NCBI RefSeq assembly: GCF_030408795.1
Contig: NZ_CP047211.1
Span: 310,001-374,000 of the forward strand
DNA from: Corynebacterium hansenii
GTDB lineage: Bacteria > Actinomycetota > Actinomycetes > Mycobacteriales > Mycobacteriaceae
Reading direction: 5' to 3'
Length of the DNA stretch: 64,000 bases
The notes under the pieces were generated by a model. That model was not told where the DNA came from, ran no database searches, and saw nothing but the letters and a program-made list of their open reading frames with translations. Numbering within the stretch: the first letter of the stretch is position 1; each line of letters begins with the position of its first letter. Made by a program: the position numbers and the translations under genes. Shown one piece after another: positions 43,545 to 51,257 of the stretch.

Positions 43545-44591
43545 ATGCCCGTCAATCAGACCCTGGCGCAATACTCCGACTGGTCGTACTTCACGGCCTT
43601 CGCCTTGTACGCGCTGGCGCTGCTGCTGTTCGTCGCCTACTACGCCCGTCGCCTGTCGGCCCTCGAGGCCCGGGCCGAGGCCCGAGCCCAGGTCGGCGAG
43701 AAGGTTCTCGTCGGCAACGCTCCGGCGAACCCCTACGGCGGCGACGATGCCGCGTCCGATTCTTCCGGGCCGAACCGGGACACCTACGAGGCCAACGAGC
43801 GCGACTCCGCGGACATCGCCGCGAAGTTCCGCAAGGCCGGGTCCGTCGGTTCGATGGCCGAGATGGTCGTCTACGTCGGCGTCGCCGTTCACCTGGCGTC
43901 GGTGGTCCTGCGCGGCCTGTCCGCCGAGCGTTTCCCGTGGGGCAACCTGTACGAGTACATCTCGGTGTTCAGCCTCTTCGCCATGGTCATCGCGTCGATT
44001 CTGCTGCGCCGCAACGAGACCCGGATCTTCTGGCCCTGGCTGCTCACCCCGGTCGCGGCGCTGATGTTCTACGGCGGAACGTCGCTGTACGCGGAGTCCG
44101 CGCCGGTCGTCCCGGCCCTGCAGTCGATCTGGTTCCCCATCCACGTCTCCACCGTGTCCATCGGCGGCGGCATTTTCCTGGTGTCCGGCATCGCGTCGCT
44201 GCTGTACCTGCTCCGCATCGCGCAGCCGAAGGGCAAGGAGAAGGGCGTCTTCGGCAAGCTGGCCATGCCGCTGCCGTCGGCGAAGACCCTCGACACCATC
44301 GCGTACCGCACCGCGATCTGGGCGTTCCCGCTGTTCGGCCTGGGCGTCGTGTTCGGCGCCATCTGGGCCGAGGTCGCCTGGGGCCGGTTCTGGGGTTGGG
44401 ACCCGAAGGAGACCGTGTCCTTCATCACGTGGATCGTCTACGCCGCGTACCTGCATGCCCGCGCGACGACGGGCTGGCGCAACGCGGTCGCCGCGTGGAT
44501 CAACATCATCGGCTTCGCGACGATGGTGTTCAACCTGTTCTTCATCAACATGGTCGTCTCCGGCCTGCACTCCTACGCCGGGCTGAACTGA
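43545..44591 (+). CDS. ccsB: Cytochrome c biogenesis protein CcsB (CcsA/ResC type)
   Basis: Heme-delivery channel partner of ResB. 348 residues, eight or so helices, with the tryptophan-rich heme motif WGRFWGWDPKETVSFITW and flanking histidines (AVHLASV, IHVSTV, LHARATTGW). A 50-residue polar loop separates helix 1 from the rest. The ATG at 43545 has AGGAAACGG upstream. Its stop overlaps the next ATG by one base (TGATG). Confidence 0.92.
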   Translation: MPVNQTLAQYSDWSYFTAFALYALALLLFVAYYARRLSALEARAEARAQVGEKVLVGNAPANPYGGDDAASDSSGPNRDTYEANERDSADIAAKFRKAGSVGSMAEMVVYVGVAVHLASVVLRGLSAERFPWGNLYEYISVFSLFAMVIASILLRRNETRIFWPWLLTPVAALMFYGGTSLYAESAPVVPALQSIWFPIHVSTVSIGGGIFLVSGIASLLYLLRIAQPKGKEKGVFGKLAMPLPSAKTLDTIAYRTAIWAFPLFGLGVVFGAIWAEVAWGRFWGWDPKETVSFITWIVYAAYLHARATTGWRNAVAAWINIIGFATMVFNLFFINMVVSGLHSYAGLN

Positions 44592-44971
44592 TGCGGCCGA
44601 CGTCGAAGAGCTCCCTGACGCTGGGGGCGTTCCTGCTGCTGATCGGCCTGTTCTTCACCCTCTTCGCGCCCGGCGGGCTCGGCGAGGTGACCATGGTCGC
44701 CGGCGTCGCCATGATCCTGGCGGCCTTCGCCCCGCCCGGCGTGATCCGGAGGTTCGGCACGAAGCGCGCGCTGCTGGCCGGGCTGGGCCTCATCGCCGTC
44801 GGCGCGGTGCTCACCGTGGTCGATTGGGCCGACGATTCCTTCGGCTGGGCGGAGATCCTCGGCGGAGGGTTCTTCCTGGCCGGCGTGCTGGTGATGGCGA
44901 TCTACGCCGGCGCCCCGAAGGGCTCCGCGGGAGAACCCGCACCCGACCATGATCAGGTGGTCCGGCACTGA
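44591..44971 (+). CDS. Small membrane protein after ccsB
   Basis: A 126-residue protein with four helices (LTLGAFLLLIGLFFTLFA, EVTMVAGVAMILAAFA, ALLAGLGLIAVGAVLTVV and EILGGGFFLAGVLVMAIYAG) and an acidic tail. I do not recognise a named family. The start overlaps the ccsB stop, so it belongs to the cytochrome c maturation unit, which ends in a terminator just downstream. Confidence 0.7.
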   Translation: MRPTSKSSLTLGAFLLLIGLFFTLFAPGGLGEVTMVAGVAMILAAFAPPGVIRRFGTKRALLAGLGLIAVGAVLTVVDWADDSFGWAEILGGGFFLAGVLVMAIYAGAPKGSAGEPAPDHDQVVRH

Positions 44972-44995
44972 CGGTCGCTCCGCCGCACCTCCGTA

Positions 44996-45029
44996 CCGCC
45001 GCTGACGGATTTCCGTCCGCGGCGGTTTT
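44996..45029 (+). terminator. Terminator of the cytochrome c maturation unit
   Basis: A 13-base stem with one mismatch (44996-45008 with 45013-45025) around ATTT, followed by TTTT. Confidence 0.8.
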
Positions 45030-45059
45030 CGTCTTCCCGGAGCAATCCGGGCCGCGGGG

Positions 45060-45065
45060 TACGGT
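45060..45065 (+). promoter_or_regulatory. Leaderless -10 hexamer of rfbB
   Basis: TACGGT followed by six bases (GGGCGC) and the ATG at 45072. Confidence 0.5.
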
Positions 45066-45071
45066 GGGCGC

Positions 45072-46109
45072 ATGCGCATCCTCGTCACCGGCGGGGCCGG
45101 TTTCATCGGCTCGAACTTCGTGCACCGGACCCTGGAGACCCGGCCGGACGTCGACGTCACCGTGCTCGACTCCTTCACCTACGCCGCCAATCGCGACAGC
45201 CTGCGCGAGGCCCCCGCGGACGGATCGTCCGCGGCATCGGACGCGCCGTTCGTCTGCGAGGTCGTGTCCGGTGACGTGCGCGATGCGGAACTGATGGATC
45301 GGCTCGTCGCCAAGCACGATGCCGTGGTCCACTTCGCCGCGGAGAGCCACAACGACAATTCGCTGCGTGACGCCGACCCGTTCGTCACCACCAACGTCAT
45401 GGGCACGGTGAACGTGGCAAAGGCATGCGCGAAGCACGACGTGCGGCTGCACCACATTTCCACCGACGAGGTCTTCGGCGACCTGGCCCTCGACGACCCC
45501 GCGCGCTTCACCACGGATACGCCGTACAACCCGTCGAGCCCGTACTCGGCGTCGAAGGCGTCGGCCGACCACTTCGTCCGCGCGTGGGTGCGCAGTTTCG
45601 GGCTGGCGGCGACCATCAGCAATTGCTCCAACAACTACGGGCCGCGCCAGCACCCGGAAAAGCTCATCCCGCGCCAGATCTGCGGGCTGCTGCGGGGCAG
45701 GTCGCCGCGCGTGTACGGCACCGGCGACAACGTGCGCGACTGGATCCACGTCGACGACCACAACGACGCCGTGTGGACCATCCTCGACCGCGGAACCATC
45801 GGCGAGACGTACCTGATCGGCGCCGACGGCGAACGCTCCAACATCGACGTCGTCGGCGACATCCTGGAGGCGTTCGGACGCGACCGCGGCGACTTCGTCC
45901 ACGTCACCGACCGGCCCGGCCACGACCGCCGCTACGCCATCGACCCGTCGTCCATGACCGCCCTCGGCTGGGAGCCCGCGCACCGCGATTTCGTGGCGGG
46001 GCTGGCGGAGACCATTGAGTGGTACCGGGACAACGAGGAGTGGTGGAGCGATGCGTACGAGGCCGCCGAGGAGGGGTACGCGCGCGTCGAAAAGCGGATC
46101 GATCTCTAG
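45072..46109 (+). CDS. rfbB: dTDP-glucose 4,6-dehydratase
   Basis: Second step of dTDP-rhamnose synthesis, for the galactan-peptidoglycan linker. 345 residues, NAD+-binding GGAGFIGSNFV, HFAAESHNDNS, the catalytic pair in HISTDEVFGDL, the YSASKAS Tyr-x3-Lys, and NNYGPRQHPEKLIP. rfbC follows after 75 bases with its own promoter. Confidence 0.94.
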   Translation: MRILVTGGAGFIGSNFVHRTLETRPDVDVTVLDSFTYAANRDSLREAPADGSSAASDAPFVCEVVSGDVRDAELMDRLVAKHDAVVHFAAESHNDNSLRDADPFVTTNVMGTVNVAKACAKHDVRLHHISTDEVFGDLALDDPARFTTDTPYNPSSPYSASKASADHFVRAWVRSFGLAATISNCSNNYGPRQHPEKLIPRQICGLLRGRSPRVYGTGDNVRDWIHVDDHNDAVWTILDRGTIGETYLIGADGERSNIDVVGDILEAFGRDRGDFVHVTDRPGHDRRYAIDPSSMTALGWEPAHRDFVAGLAETIEWYRDNEEWWSDAYEAAEEGYARVEKRIDL

Positions 46110-46171
46110 CGTTCGCCGCAGGCACGGCGCGGTCCCGGCCGTGACGCGGCGCCCGGATCCGGCGGGCGACC

Positions 46172-46177
46172 TAAACT
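46172..46177 (+). promoter_or_regulatory. Leaderless -10 hexamer of rfbC
   Basis: TAAACT followed by seven bases (CGGACGC) and the ATG at 46185. Confidence 0.5.
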
Positions 46178-46184
46178 CGGACGC

Positions 46185-46883
46185 ATGACTCAGGGCAACG
46201 ATTCGAGCACCGACGCAGAGCAGACCTCCCGGGCCACCTTCCAGCCGACCTCCATCCCGGGGGTGCACGTCTTCGAGCCGATCATCCACGGCGACGCGCG
46301 CGGGTCGTTCCACGAGTGGTTCAAGGCCGAGGCGTTCATCGACGCCACCGGATACCCCTTCATCCCCGAGCAGGCGAACATGAGCGTCTCCGCTGCCGGC
46401 GTGGTCCGCGGCCTGCACTTCGCCGACGTCCCGCCGGGGCAGGCGAAGCTGGTCACGTGCGCGGCGGGCCGGGTGCTGGACATCATCGTCGACATTCGCC
46501 GCGGGTCGCCGGCGTTCGGCCGGGTGCTGACCGTCGAGCTCGAGCCGGCGACGCGGCGCGTGGTGCACTTGCCGGTCGGCGTCGCGCACGGTTTCGTTTC
46601 GCTTGCCGACGGCTCGGTGCTCACCTACCTGACCTCCACCGGCTATGACCCCGACATCGAGAGGGCCGTGTCCATCCGCGACCCCGAGCTCGGCATCGAC
46701 GTCGAGGCGATCCTGGCGGGCGTCGGCAAGCCGATCCTGTCCGAACGCGACGCCGCCGCACCCACCATCGCCGAGTTCGAGCGCGCCGGCGGGGCCCTGC
46801 CCGACTGGGACGACTGCCGCGCCCTGGAAAACGAACTGCGCGACGAATGGGCCATGGCCAACGAGGACGCCGGGGAGGCGTGA
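46185..46883 (+). CDS. rfbC: dTDP-4-dehydrorhamnose 3,5-epimerase
   Basis: Third-step epimerase. 232 residues with the cupin core: [33 protein letters not shown] (catalytic His), [18 protein letters not shown] and [20 protein letters not shown] 20-residue unstructured N-terminus and a longer C-terminal helix extend it beyond the usual 180-200 residues. The reductase rfbD is not in this window; in some corynebacteria it is fused to the epimerase, but not here. Confidence 0.9.
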   Translation: MTQGNDSSTDAEQTSRATFQPTSIPGVHVFEPIIHGDARGSFHEWFKAEAFIDATGYPFIPEQANMSVSAAGVVRGLHFADVPPGQAKLVTCAAGRVLDIIVDIRRGSPAFGRVLTVELEPATRRVVHLPVGVAHGFVSLADGSVLTYLTSTGYDPDIERAVSIRDPELGIDVEAILAGVGKPILSERDAAAPTIAEFERAGGALPDWDDCRALENELRDEWAMANEDAGEA

Positions 46884-46890
46884 GCGCACC

Positions 46891-47766
46891 ATGAAGGGCA
46901 TCATTCTGGCGGGCGGCACCGGATCGCGGCTGTGGCCGATCACGCGGGCCGTGAGCAAACAGCTCGTGCCCGTCTACGACAAACCGATGATCTACTACCC
47001 GCTGTGCACGCTGATGCTGGCGGGGGTGCGGGACATTCTGATCATCACGACGCCCGAGGATGCGCCGCAGTTCTCGCGCCTGCTTGGCGACGGGTCCGAC
47101 TTCGGCGTGAACCTGACGTACGCCGAGCAGGATGAGCCGCGGGGGCTGGCCGAGGCGTTCATCATCGGCGCCGACCACATCGGCGATGATGCCGTCGCGC
47201 TGGTGCTGGGCGACAACATCTTCTACGGCGCGGGGCTGGGCACGCAGCTGCGGCGGTTCCGCCAGCCCGAGGGCGGGGCGATCTTCGCCTACTGGGTCGC
47301 CGACCCCACCGCGTACGGCGTCGTTGATTTCGACGAGTCGGGCATGGCCACCGGCCTGCAGGAGAAGCCCGAGAACCCACGGTCGAACTTCGCCGTGCCG
47401 GGCCTGTACTTCTACGACTCCGACGTCGTGGAGATCGCACGGGGGCTGGAGCCGTCGGCGCGCGGCGAGCTGGAAATCACCGACATCAACCGCGCCTACC
47501 TGGAGCAGGGGCGGCTGAAGGTCGAGATTCTGCCGCGGGGGACGGCGTGGCTGGATACGGGGACGGTCGACATGCTGATGGCGGCGGGGGACTTCGTGCG
47601 GACCATCGAGCAGCGGCAGGGCCTGAAGATCGGCTGCCCCGAGGAAGTCGCGTGGCGCATGGGCTGGCTGTCCGACGACGACCTCGAGCGGCGCGGGCGG
47701 GCGCTGGCGAAGTCGGGCTACGGCGAGTACCTGTTGCAGCTGCTGAAGCGCGGCAAGAACGTGTAG
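46891..47766 (+). CDS. rfbA: Glucose-1-phosphate thymidylyltransferase
   Basis: Makes dTDP-glucose from dTTP and glucose-1-phosphate. 291 residues: nucleotide-binding [61 protein letters not shown] and [23 protein letters not shown] lies inside the end of rfbC, so the two are one unit. Confidence 0.95.
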   Translation: MKGIILAGGTGSRLWPITRAVSKQLVPVYDKPMIYYPLCTLMLAGVRDILIITTPEDAPQFSRLLGDGSDFGVNLTYAEQDEPRGLAEAFIIGADHIGDDAVALVLGDNIFYGAGLGTQLRRFRQPEGGAIFAYWVADPTAYGVVDFDESGMATGLQEKPENPRSNFAVPGLYFYDSDVVEIARGLEPSARGELEITDINRAYLEQGRLKVEILPRGTAWLDTGTVDMLMAAGDFVRTIEQRQGLKIGCPEEVAWRMGWLSDDDLERRGRALAKSGYGEYLLQLLKRGKNV

Positions 47767-48156
47767 CGCAGGGCGCGGGTCGGGGACGTTCCGGTGAGAC
47801 GGGCGTGCGCGGCGGGGAGGGCGTGAATGTGCGGGCGGGTGGGGCTTGAATGTGCCGGCCGGCCGTGCATTCGCGAGTAAACGTGCCGGCGTGAATGCGC
47901 AGGTCGTGGCCGGCGCCCTGACCTGCGCTAACCCCATCCGTCACAAGTGCTGGCGTTTGCGTTCATTTTGAAACACGGCGGCGGCATTTGACCTGGTCAT
48001 TTGCGGCCGCGGTGTTTCAATTTGAACGCGATCCGCTGGCGTTGGGGCTGGTGTGACTGAGCGTGGCCGCCGGCGTTCCCGAGGCCGGGTGGGTGACCGT
48101 CTTAGTCCGGATTCTGCGGGTTCTCGGGATTCTCCGGTGTCGCGCGGGCGTCCGTC
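47767..48156. other. Gene-free region with degenerate repeats and a long palindrome
   Basis: A 390-base gap of different texture from its neighbours, including an AT-rich 47955-48030 section. It holds four related words (GTGAATGTGC at 47823, TTGAATGTGC at 47846, GTAAACGTGC at 47877, GTGAATGCGC at 47891) and the 67-bp palindrome at 47961-48027. It also holds a partial copy (from about 48111) of the 3' end of the next minus-strand gene. No open frame is convincing. Confidence 0.6.
47961..48027. repeat. Near-perfect 67-bp palindrome flanked by 9-bp direct repeats
   Basis: Arms of 33 bases (47961-47993 and 47995-48027) match as inverted repeats at 27 of 33 positions around a single central T. 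The outer part reads GTTCAT with TTGAAACAC and is mirrored by GTGTTTCAA with TTTGAAC. Exact direct repeats GCTGGCGTT lie at 47949-47957 and 48035-48043, resembling a target-site duplication around a small inverted-repeat element. Confidence 0.65.
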
Positions 48157-48624
48157 TTAGTCGGGATTGCGCGGGTCTTTGTGGTTACCTGCGCCGTCCA
48201 CGCCGTCGTCGTCACGCGAACCGCCGGGCCCGCCGCCACCGGGATTGCCGGGACTGCCGGGCCCGCCGCCACCGGGATTGCCGGAACCGCCGGCACCGCC
48301 CTCGCGACCTCGGCGTTCCTCGGCCTGCCGCCGCAGACGCTCGGCCTCGGCGGCGCGCTCGCGGGCACGCTGCTCGTCGAAACGCTGCTTTTCCAGGCGC
48401 CAGAGGAAGTCCTCGTCGTCATCCGGGCCCTTGATGCGCGGCTGCCCCATGTCGCGGGTGCCACGGCCGATGCCGCGACCGCCCGCACCGAGCCCGCCGC
48501 CGAGCGCACCCGGCCCCGCCATGCCGCTGCGGCCCGCGCCCCTGCCCCACGTCCCGGGGCCGAACGCGCGCCACACCAGCACGATCACCACGATGATGAG
48601 GATCAGAATCAACAAACGGCCCAC
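48157..48624 (-). CDS. Small anchored protein with Gly/Pro-rich tail
   Basis: A 155-residue protein with an N-terminal helix (LLILILIIVVIVLVW), a Gly/Arg-rich stretch, a charged helical segment (about 68-107, DEDFLWRLEKQRFDEQRARER) and a Gly-Pro-Asn tail. Within the tail an 11-residue unit is repeated, matching an exact-length 33-bp tandem DNA repeat (48226-48258 and 48259-48291). I do not recognise a family. The start is divergent from the DUF4229 gene, 43 bases away. Confidence 0.6.
   Translation of the reverse strand: MGRLLILILIIVVIVLVWRAFGPGTWGRGAGRSGMAGPGALGGGLGAGGRGIGRGTRDMGQPRIKGPDDDEDFLWRLEKQRFDEQRARERAAEAERLRRQAEERRGREGGAGGSGNPGGGGPGSPGNPGGGGPGGSRDDDGVDGAGNHKDPRNPD
48226..48291. repeat. 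Tandem 33-bp repeat inside the Gly/Pro-rich tail gene
   Basis: Two 33-base units differ at only two positions near their ends (CCGGGACTGCC against CCGGAACCGCC). The unit keeps the reading frame. Confidence 0.85.
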
Positions 48625-48654
48625 CTGGCACCTCCTACGTCAATCCAGGATACG

Positions 48655-48660
48655 TAGAGT
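48655..48660 (+). promoter_or_regulatory. Leaderless -10 hexamer of the DUF4229 gene
   Basis: TAGAGT followed by seven bases (GTCCAGT) and the GTG at 48668. Confidence 0.5.
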
Positions 48661-48667
48661 GTCCAGT

Positions 48668-49042
48668 GTGAGTGACAATGCTAAGCAGACCCCCGGCGAC
48701 TCCGACGCCGTTGCGTCCGACCGCGGGCAGGTCCCCGACGAAAACGCCCACCGCGCGCAGCGCAACGAGGCCTTCAAGGACGTCCTCTGGTACGGCCTGG
48801 CGCGGCTCATGCTTTTCCTGGCCGTGTTCCTGGTTCTCATCGTCGTGATCGTGCTGTTCGAGATTCAGGTTCCGCTGGCCATCCTCGCCGTCCTGGCGCT
48901 GATCGTGGCCATGCCGGCGTCGGTGTTCCTGTTCCCGAAGCTGCGCGTCCGCGCCAACGAGGGCGTCGCCGTGTGGGACAAGAACCGCCGCGAGCACAAG
49001 GCGTACGTGCGCGAACAGCTCGCCGAGCGCGAGTCGGAGTAG
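48668..49042 (+). CDS. DUF4229 family membrane protein
   Basis: A 124-residue protein: polar N-terminus of about 38 residues, then two helices (LWYGLARLMLFLAVFLVLIVVI and VPLAILAVLALIVAMPASVFLF), then a charged C-terminus (LRVRANEGVAVWDKNRREHKAYVREQLAERE). The YxLxR-helix-helix-charged tail layout is DUF4229, an actinobacterial family of unknown function. The GTG start is preferred because of the hexamer seven bases upstream. Confidence 0.75.
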   Translation: MSDNAKQTPGDSDAVASDRGQVPDENAHRAQRNEAFKDVLWYGLARLMLFLAVFLVLIVVIVLFEIQVPLAILAVLALIVAMPASVFLFPKLRVRANEGVAVWDKNRREHKAYVREQLAERESE

Positions 49043-49398
49043 CGGCGCCGCCGGAAATGCGAGGGGGCGGGCGGTACGCTGCTGCCCCCTTTTCTGGTGC
49101 CCGGATCGTCGGGGGGGTGAGGCGGGGACGGTCGGATGCGGGCCGGTCGGTTTTCGGGGTGCGGGGGCGGCGTGACCGGCCATTATCGCTTTTGCTTGGC
49201 GACGCCGCGTCCCCCGTGGCGCTCGACGGCGACGCCCGCAACGGGCGACCACTGAATAGGTCATGGGGCGAAACAATCCCTGGTTCGCGGAGGGCGGGGG
49301 CCCTAGCGTGCGAGTCGGGGCCGGTCGACGAGGGCCGGCTTTCGACCACCGTTCGCCGCTGAACTCGTCGGCGGCGGCTGAGCCAGGAGTTTGGATCC
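49043..49398 (+). promoter_or_regulatory. Intergenic region before the pseudoprotease
   Basis: 356 bases without a convincing gene. An AT-richer patch lies at 49180-49200. A candidate promoter for the downstream gene is TGGTTC (49281-49286), 17 bases, TAGCGT (49304-49309). CCAGGAG lies nine bases before the ATG at 49399. Nothing else was identified. Confidence 0.4.
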
Positions 49399-50292
49399 AT
49401 GAAACGCAGGTTTTTTCCCGCACTCGCGGCAGCGACCGTCACGGTATTCGCCGCGTCCATGGTCGCGGCGCCCGTCGCCAAGGCTGAGTACAACTGGCAG
49501 GACGTCATCGAACAGCAGGTGACGGAACAGGTTTCCGCGGCCCATGTCAGGGTCATGGCGGATGGGAACGATTCCTGTTCGGCCACCGTCGTGGCCGATC
49601 AATGGGTGCTCACCGCGGCGGTGTGCGTCGAGGGCGCGCAGAGCGGCACCGTGGTGACCGGGGAGGGGGCGGAGATGAAGAGGATCGGGATCCGATCCGT
49701 GGCCGTGGCCCCGGCTTCCGCGGGCGGAAAGGTGGCGCTGGTGGAGCTGGACGAGCCTTCCGGCGTGGCTCCGCTCCCCGTCGATCCGAGTGAACCGACC
49801 ACGTCTGACATGTACGCGCTGGATCCCGATGCGGATGTGTCGGAGATCTACAACAGGGTTTCCGCGGGATGGACTCTGAGTGAGACGGAGGAAGGGAAGC
49901 AGCGCGCGTGGGGGGCCGGCTTCCTCATGACGCCGAATTCCGGGCCGACGTACCACCCCGAAATCAGCGTGTACTCCATCAACCGCGCGATCATGCCGGC
50001 GGATATCGGGGGACTGGTGGCGTCGGAGGGGAAGCTCATCGGAGTGATGGTGAAGAGGCTCACCCGTCCGGGGTACGACATCACGCCGGTGGCGGAGGTC
50101 TCCACCCCCAATAAGTTCCACGCGTGGATGCAGTCCACCTTGAACCCCGGCGCCCCCATCGGCCCCGGAAAGCCCGGCAGCCTGGACATCTTCGGCAGCC
50201 TCGGGGACATCGAGCTGCCGTCCGGTTCCGCGGATATCGCTCTGCCGGGTATGCCGAAGCTGCCCGGCGCCGAGGCGGCCTCAACGGATTAG
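49399..50292 (+). CDS. Secreted S1-type pseudoprotease
   Basis: A 297-residue exported protein with a signal peptide (MKRRFFPALAAATVTVFAAS, cleavage near VAKA-EY) and a trypsin-like fold recognisable from CSATVVADQWVLTAAVCVEG, GKVALVELDEP and ADIGGLVASEGKLIGVMV. The catalytic residues are all replaced: His by Val75 (TAAVC for TAAHC), Asp by Lys111 and Ser by Ile203 (ADIGG for GDSGG). The C-terminal 45 residues are Pro/Gly-rich. The frame is intact, so it is probably maintained for binding. An intact homologue lies 2.6 kb downstream. Confidence 0.75.
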   Translation: MKRRFFPALAAATVTVFAASMVAAPVAKAEYNWQDVIEQQVTEQVSAAHVRVMADGNDSCSATVVADQWVLTAAVCVEGAQSGTVVTGEGAEMKRIGIRSVAVAPASAGGKVALVELDEPSGVAPLPVDPSEPTTSDMYALDPDADVSEIYNRVSAGWTLSETEEGKQRAWGAGFLMTPNSGPTYHPEISVYSINRAIMPADIGGLVASEGKLIGVMVKRLTRPGYDITPVAEVSTPNKFHAWMQSTLNPGAPIGPGKPGSLDIFGSLGDIELPSGSADIALPGMPKLPGAEAASTD

Positions 50293-50351
50293 CTTCGCCG
50301 CAGCGGCGGCGTGGTCTCCGCTGACCGGGCGCTCTGCCACCCGCCGCCCCG

Positions 50352-51257
50352 CTATCCCAGCGCGAGCGCCAGGGCCGTGACCACGGCCCACAGCAGCATG
50401 GCCCGGCCGGCCATCCCCAGCACGGGGATGAGCGCCGGGCCCTTCGCGTTTCCGGTCACCGGCCGCGAGGCGACGAAGATCAGCGGCGCCGCGAGCAGTC
50501 CGGCCAGCGCCCACGGGGTGGCGAACGCCAGCGCCACCGATGCGATCAGCGGGGCGCACGCCAGCGCGACCCACGCCTTGCGCGTGCCGGCGTCGCCGAG
50601 CCGCACGGCCAGCGTGACCTTGCCGGCTTCGGTGTCGGAGGGGATGTCGCGCAGGTTGTTGGCCAGATTCACGGAAGCGGAGATCGCGCCGACGGCCACC
50701 GCCGCCGCCACGCCGGGCCAGCTGGTCCGCCCGGCCTGGGTGAACTCGGTCCCGAGCACCGCGACGAGCCCGAAGAACATGAACACCGCCACCTCGCCCA
50801 GGCCGCGGTACCCGTAGGGGTTGTCGCCGCCGGTGTAGAACCACGCGCCGGCGATGCACGCCACGCCGACGAGCACCAGCCACCATGCGCTGAGCACGGC
50901 GAGCACCAGGCCGGCGACGCCCGCGATACCGAACGCGGCGAACGCGGCGGCTTTGACCAGTTTCGGCGGCACCAGGCCGGATCCGGTCAGGCGCAGGGGG
51001 CCGGAGCGGTCGTCGTCGGTGCCGCGTACGCCGTCGGAGTAGTCGTTGGCGTAGTTGACGCCGACGATCAGCGCCCACGCCACGATGAGCGCCAGCGCGG
51101 CGCGGCCCCACAGCACGTCGGAGTGGTGGGCGGCCGCGCCGACGCCGGCGACGACGGGGGCGAAGGCGTTGGCCCACGTGTGGGGGCGGGCGCCTTCGAG
51201 CCAGTCGGCGAAGGTCGCGGGCCGGTCTGCGGGGCGGGGGGTGGTGCGGGCGGTCAT
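50352..51257 (-). CDS. menA: 1,4-dihydroxy-2-naphthoate polyprenyltransferase
   Basis: Attaches the polyprenyl chain to DHNA at the membrane. 301 residues, eight or nine helices, with the prenyl-diphosphate motif VNYANDYSDGVRGTDDD and a second Asp motif NLANNLRDIPSDTEAGK. ARPHTWANAFAPV opens the family. The ATG at 51257 overlaps the menE stop (ATGA), so the two are translated together. Confidence 0.93.
   Translation of the reverse strand: MTARTTPRPADRPATFADWLEGARPHTWANAFAPVVAGVGAAAHHSDVLWGRAALALIVAWALIVGVNYANDYSDGVRGTDDDRSGPLRLTGSGLVPPKLVKAAAFAAFGIAGVAGLVLAVLSAWWLVLVGVACIAGAWFYTGGDNPYGYRGLGEVAVFMFFGLVAVLGTEFTQAGRTSWPGVAAAVAVGAISASVNLANNLRDIPSDTEAGKVTLAVRLGDAGTRKAWVALACAPLIASVALAFATPWALAGLLAAPLIFVASRPVTGNAKGPALIPVLGMAGRAMLLWAVVTALALALG

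Noticed and set aside
48102..48509. Alternative minus-strand frame ending in NPENPQNPD
   Set aside because: Its end mimics the neighbouring tail because of a local duplication, but the rest is Ala/Ser/Thr shadow sequence and the other frame has a clear membrane helix.
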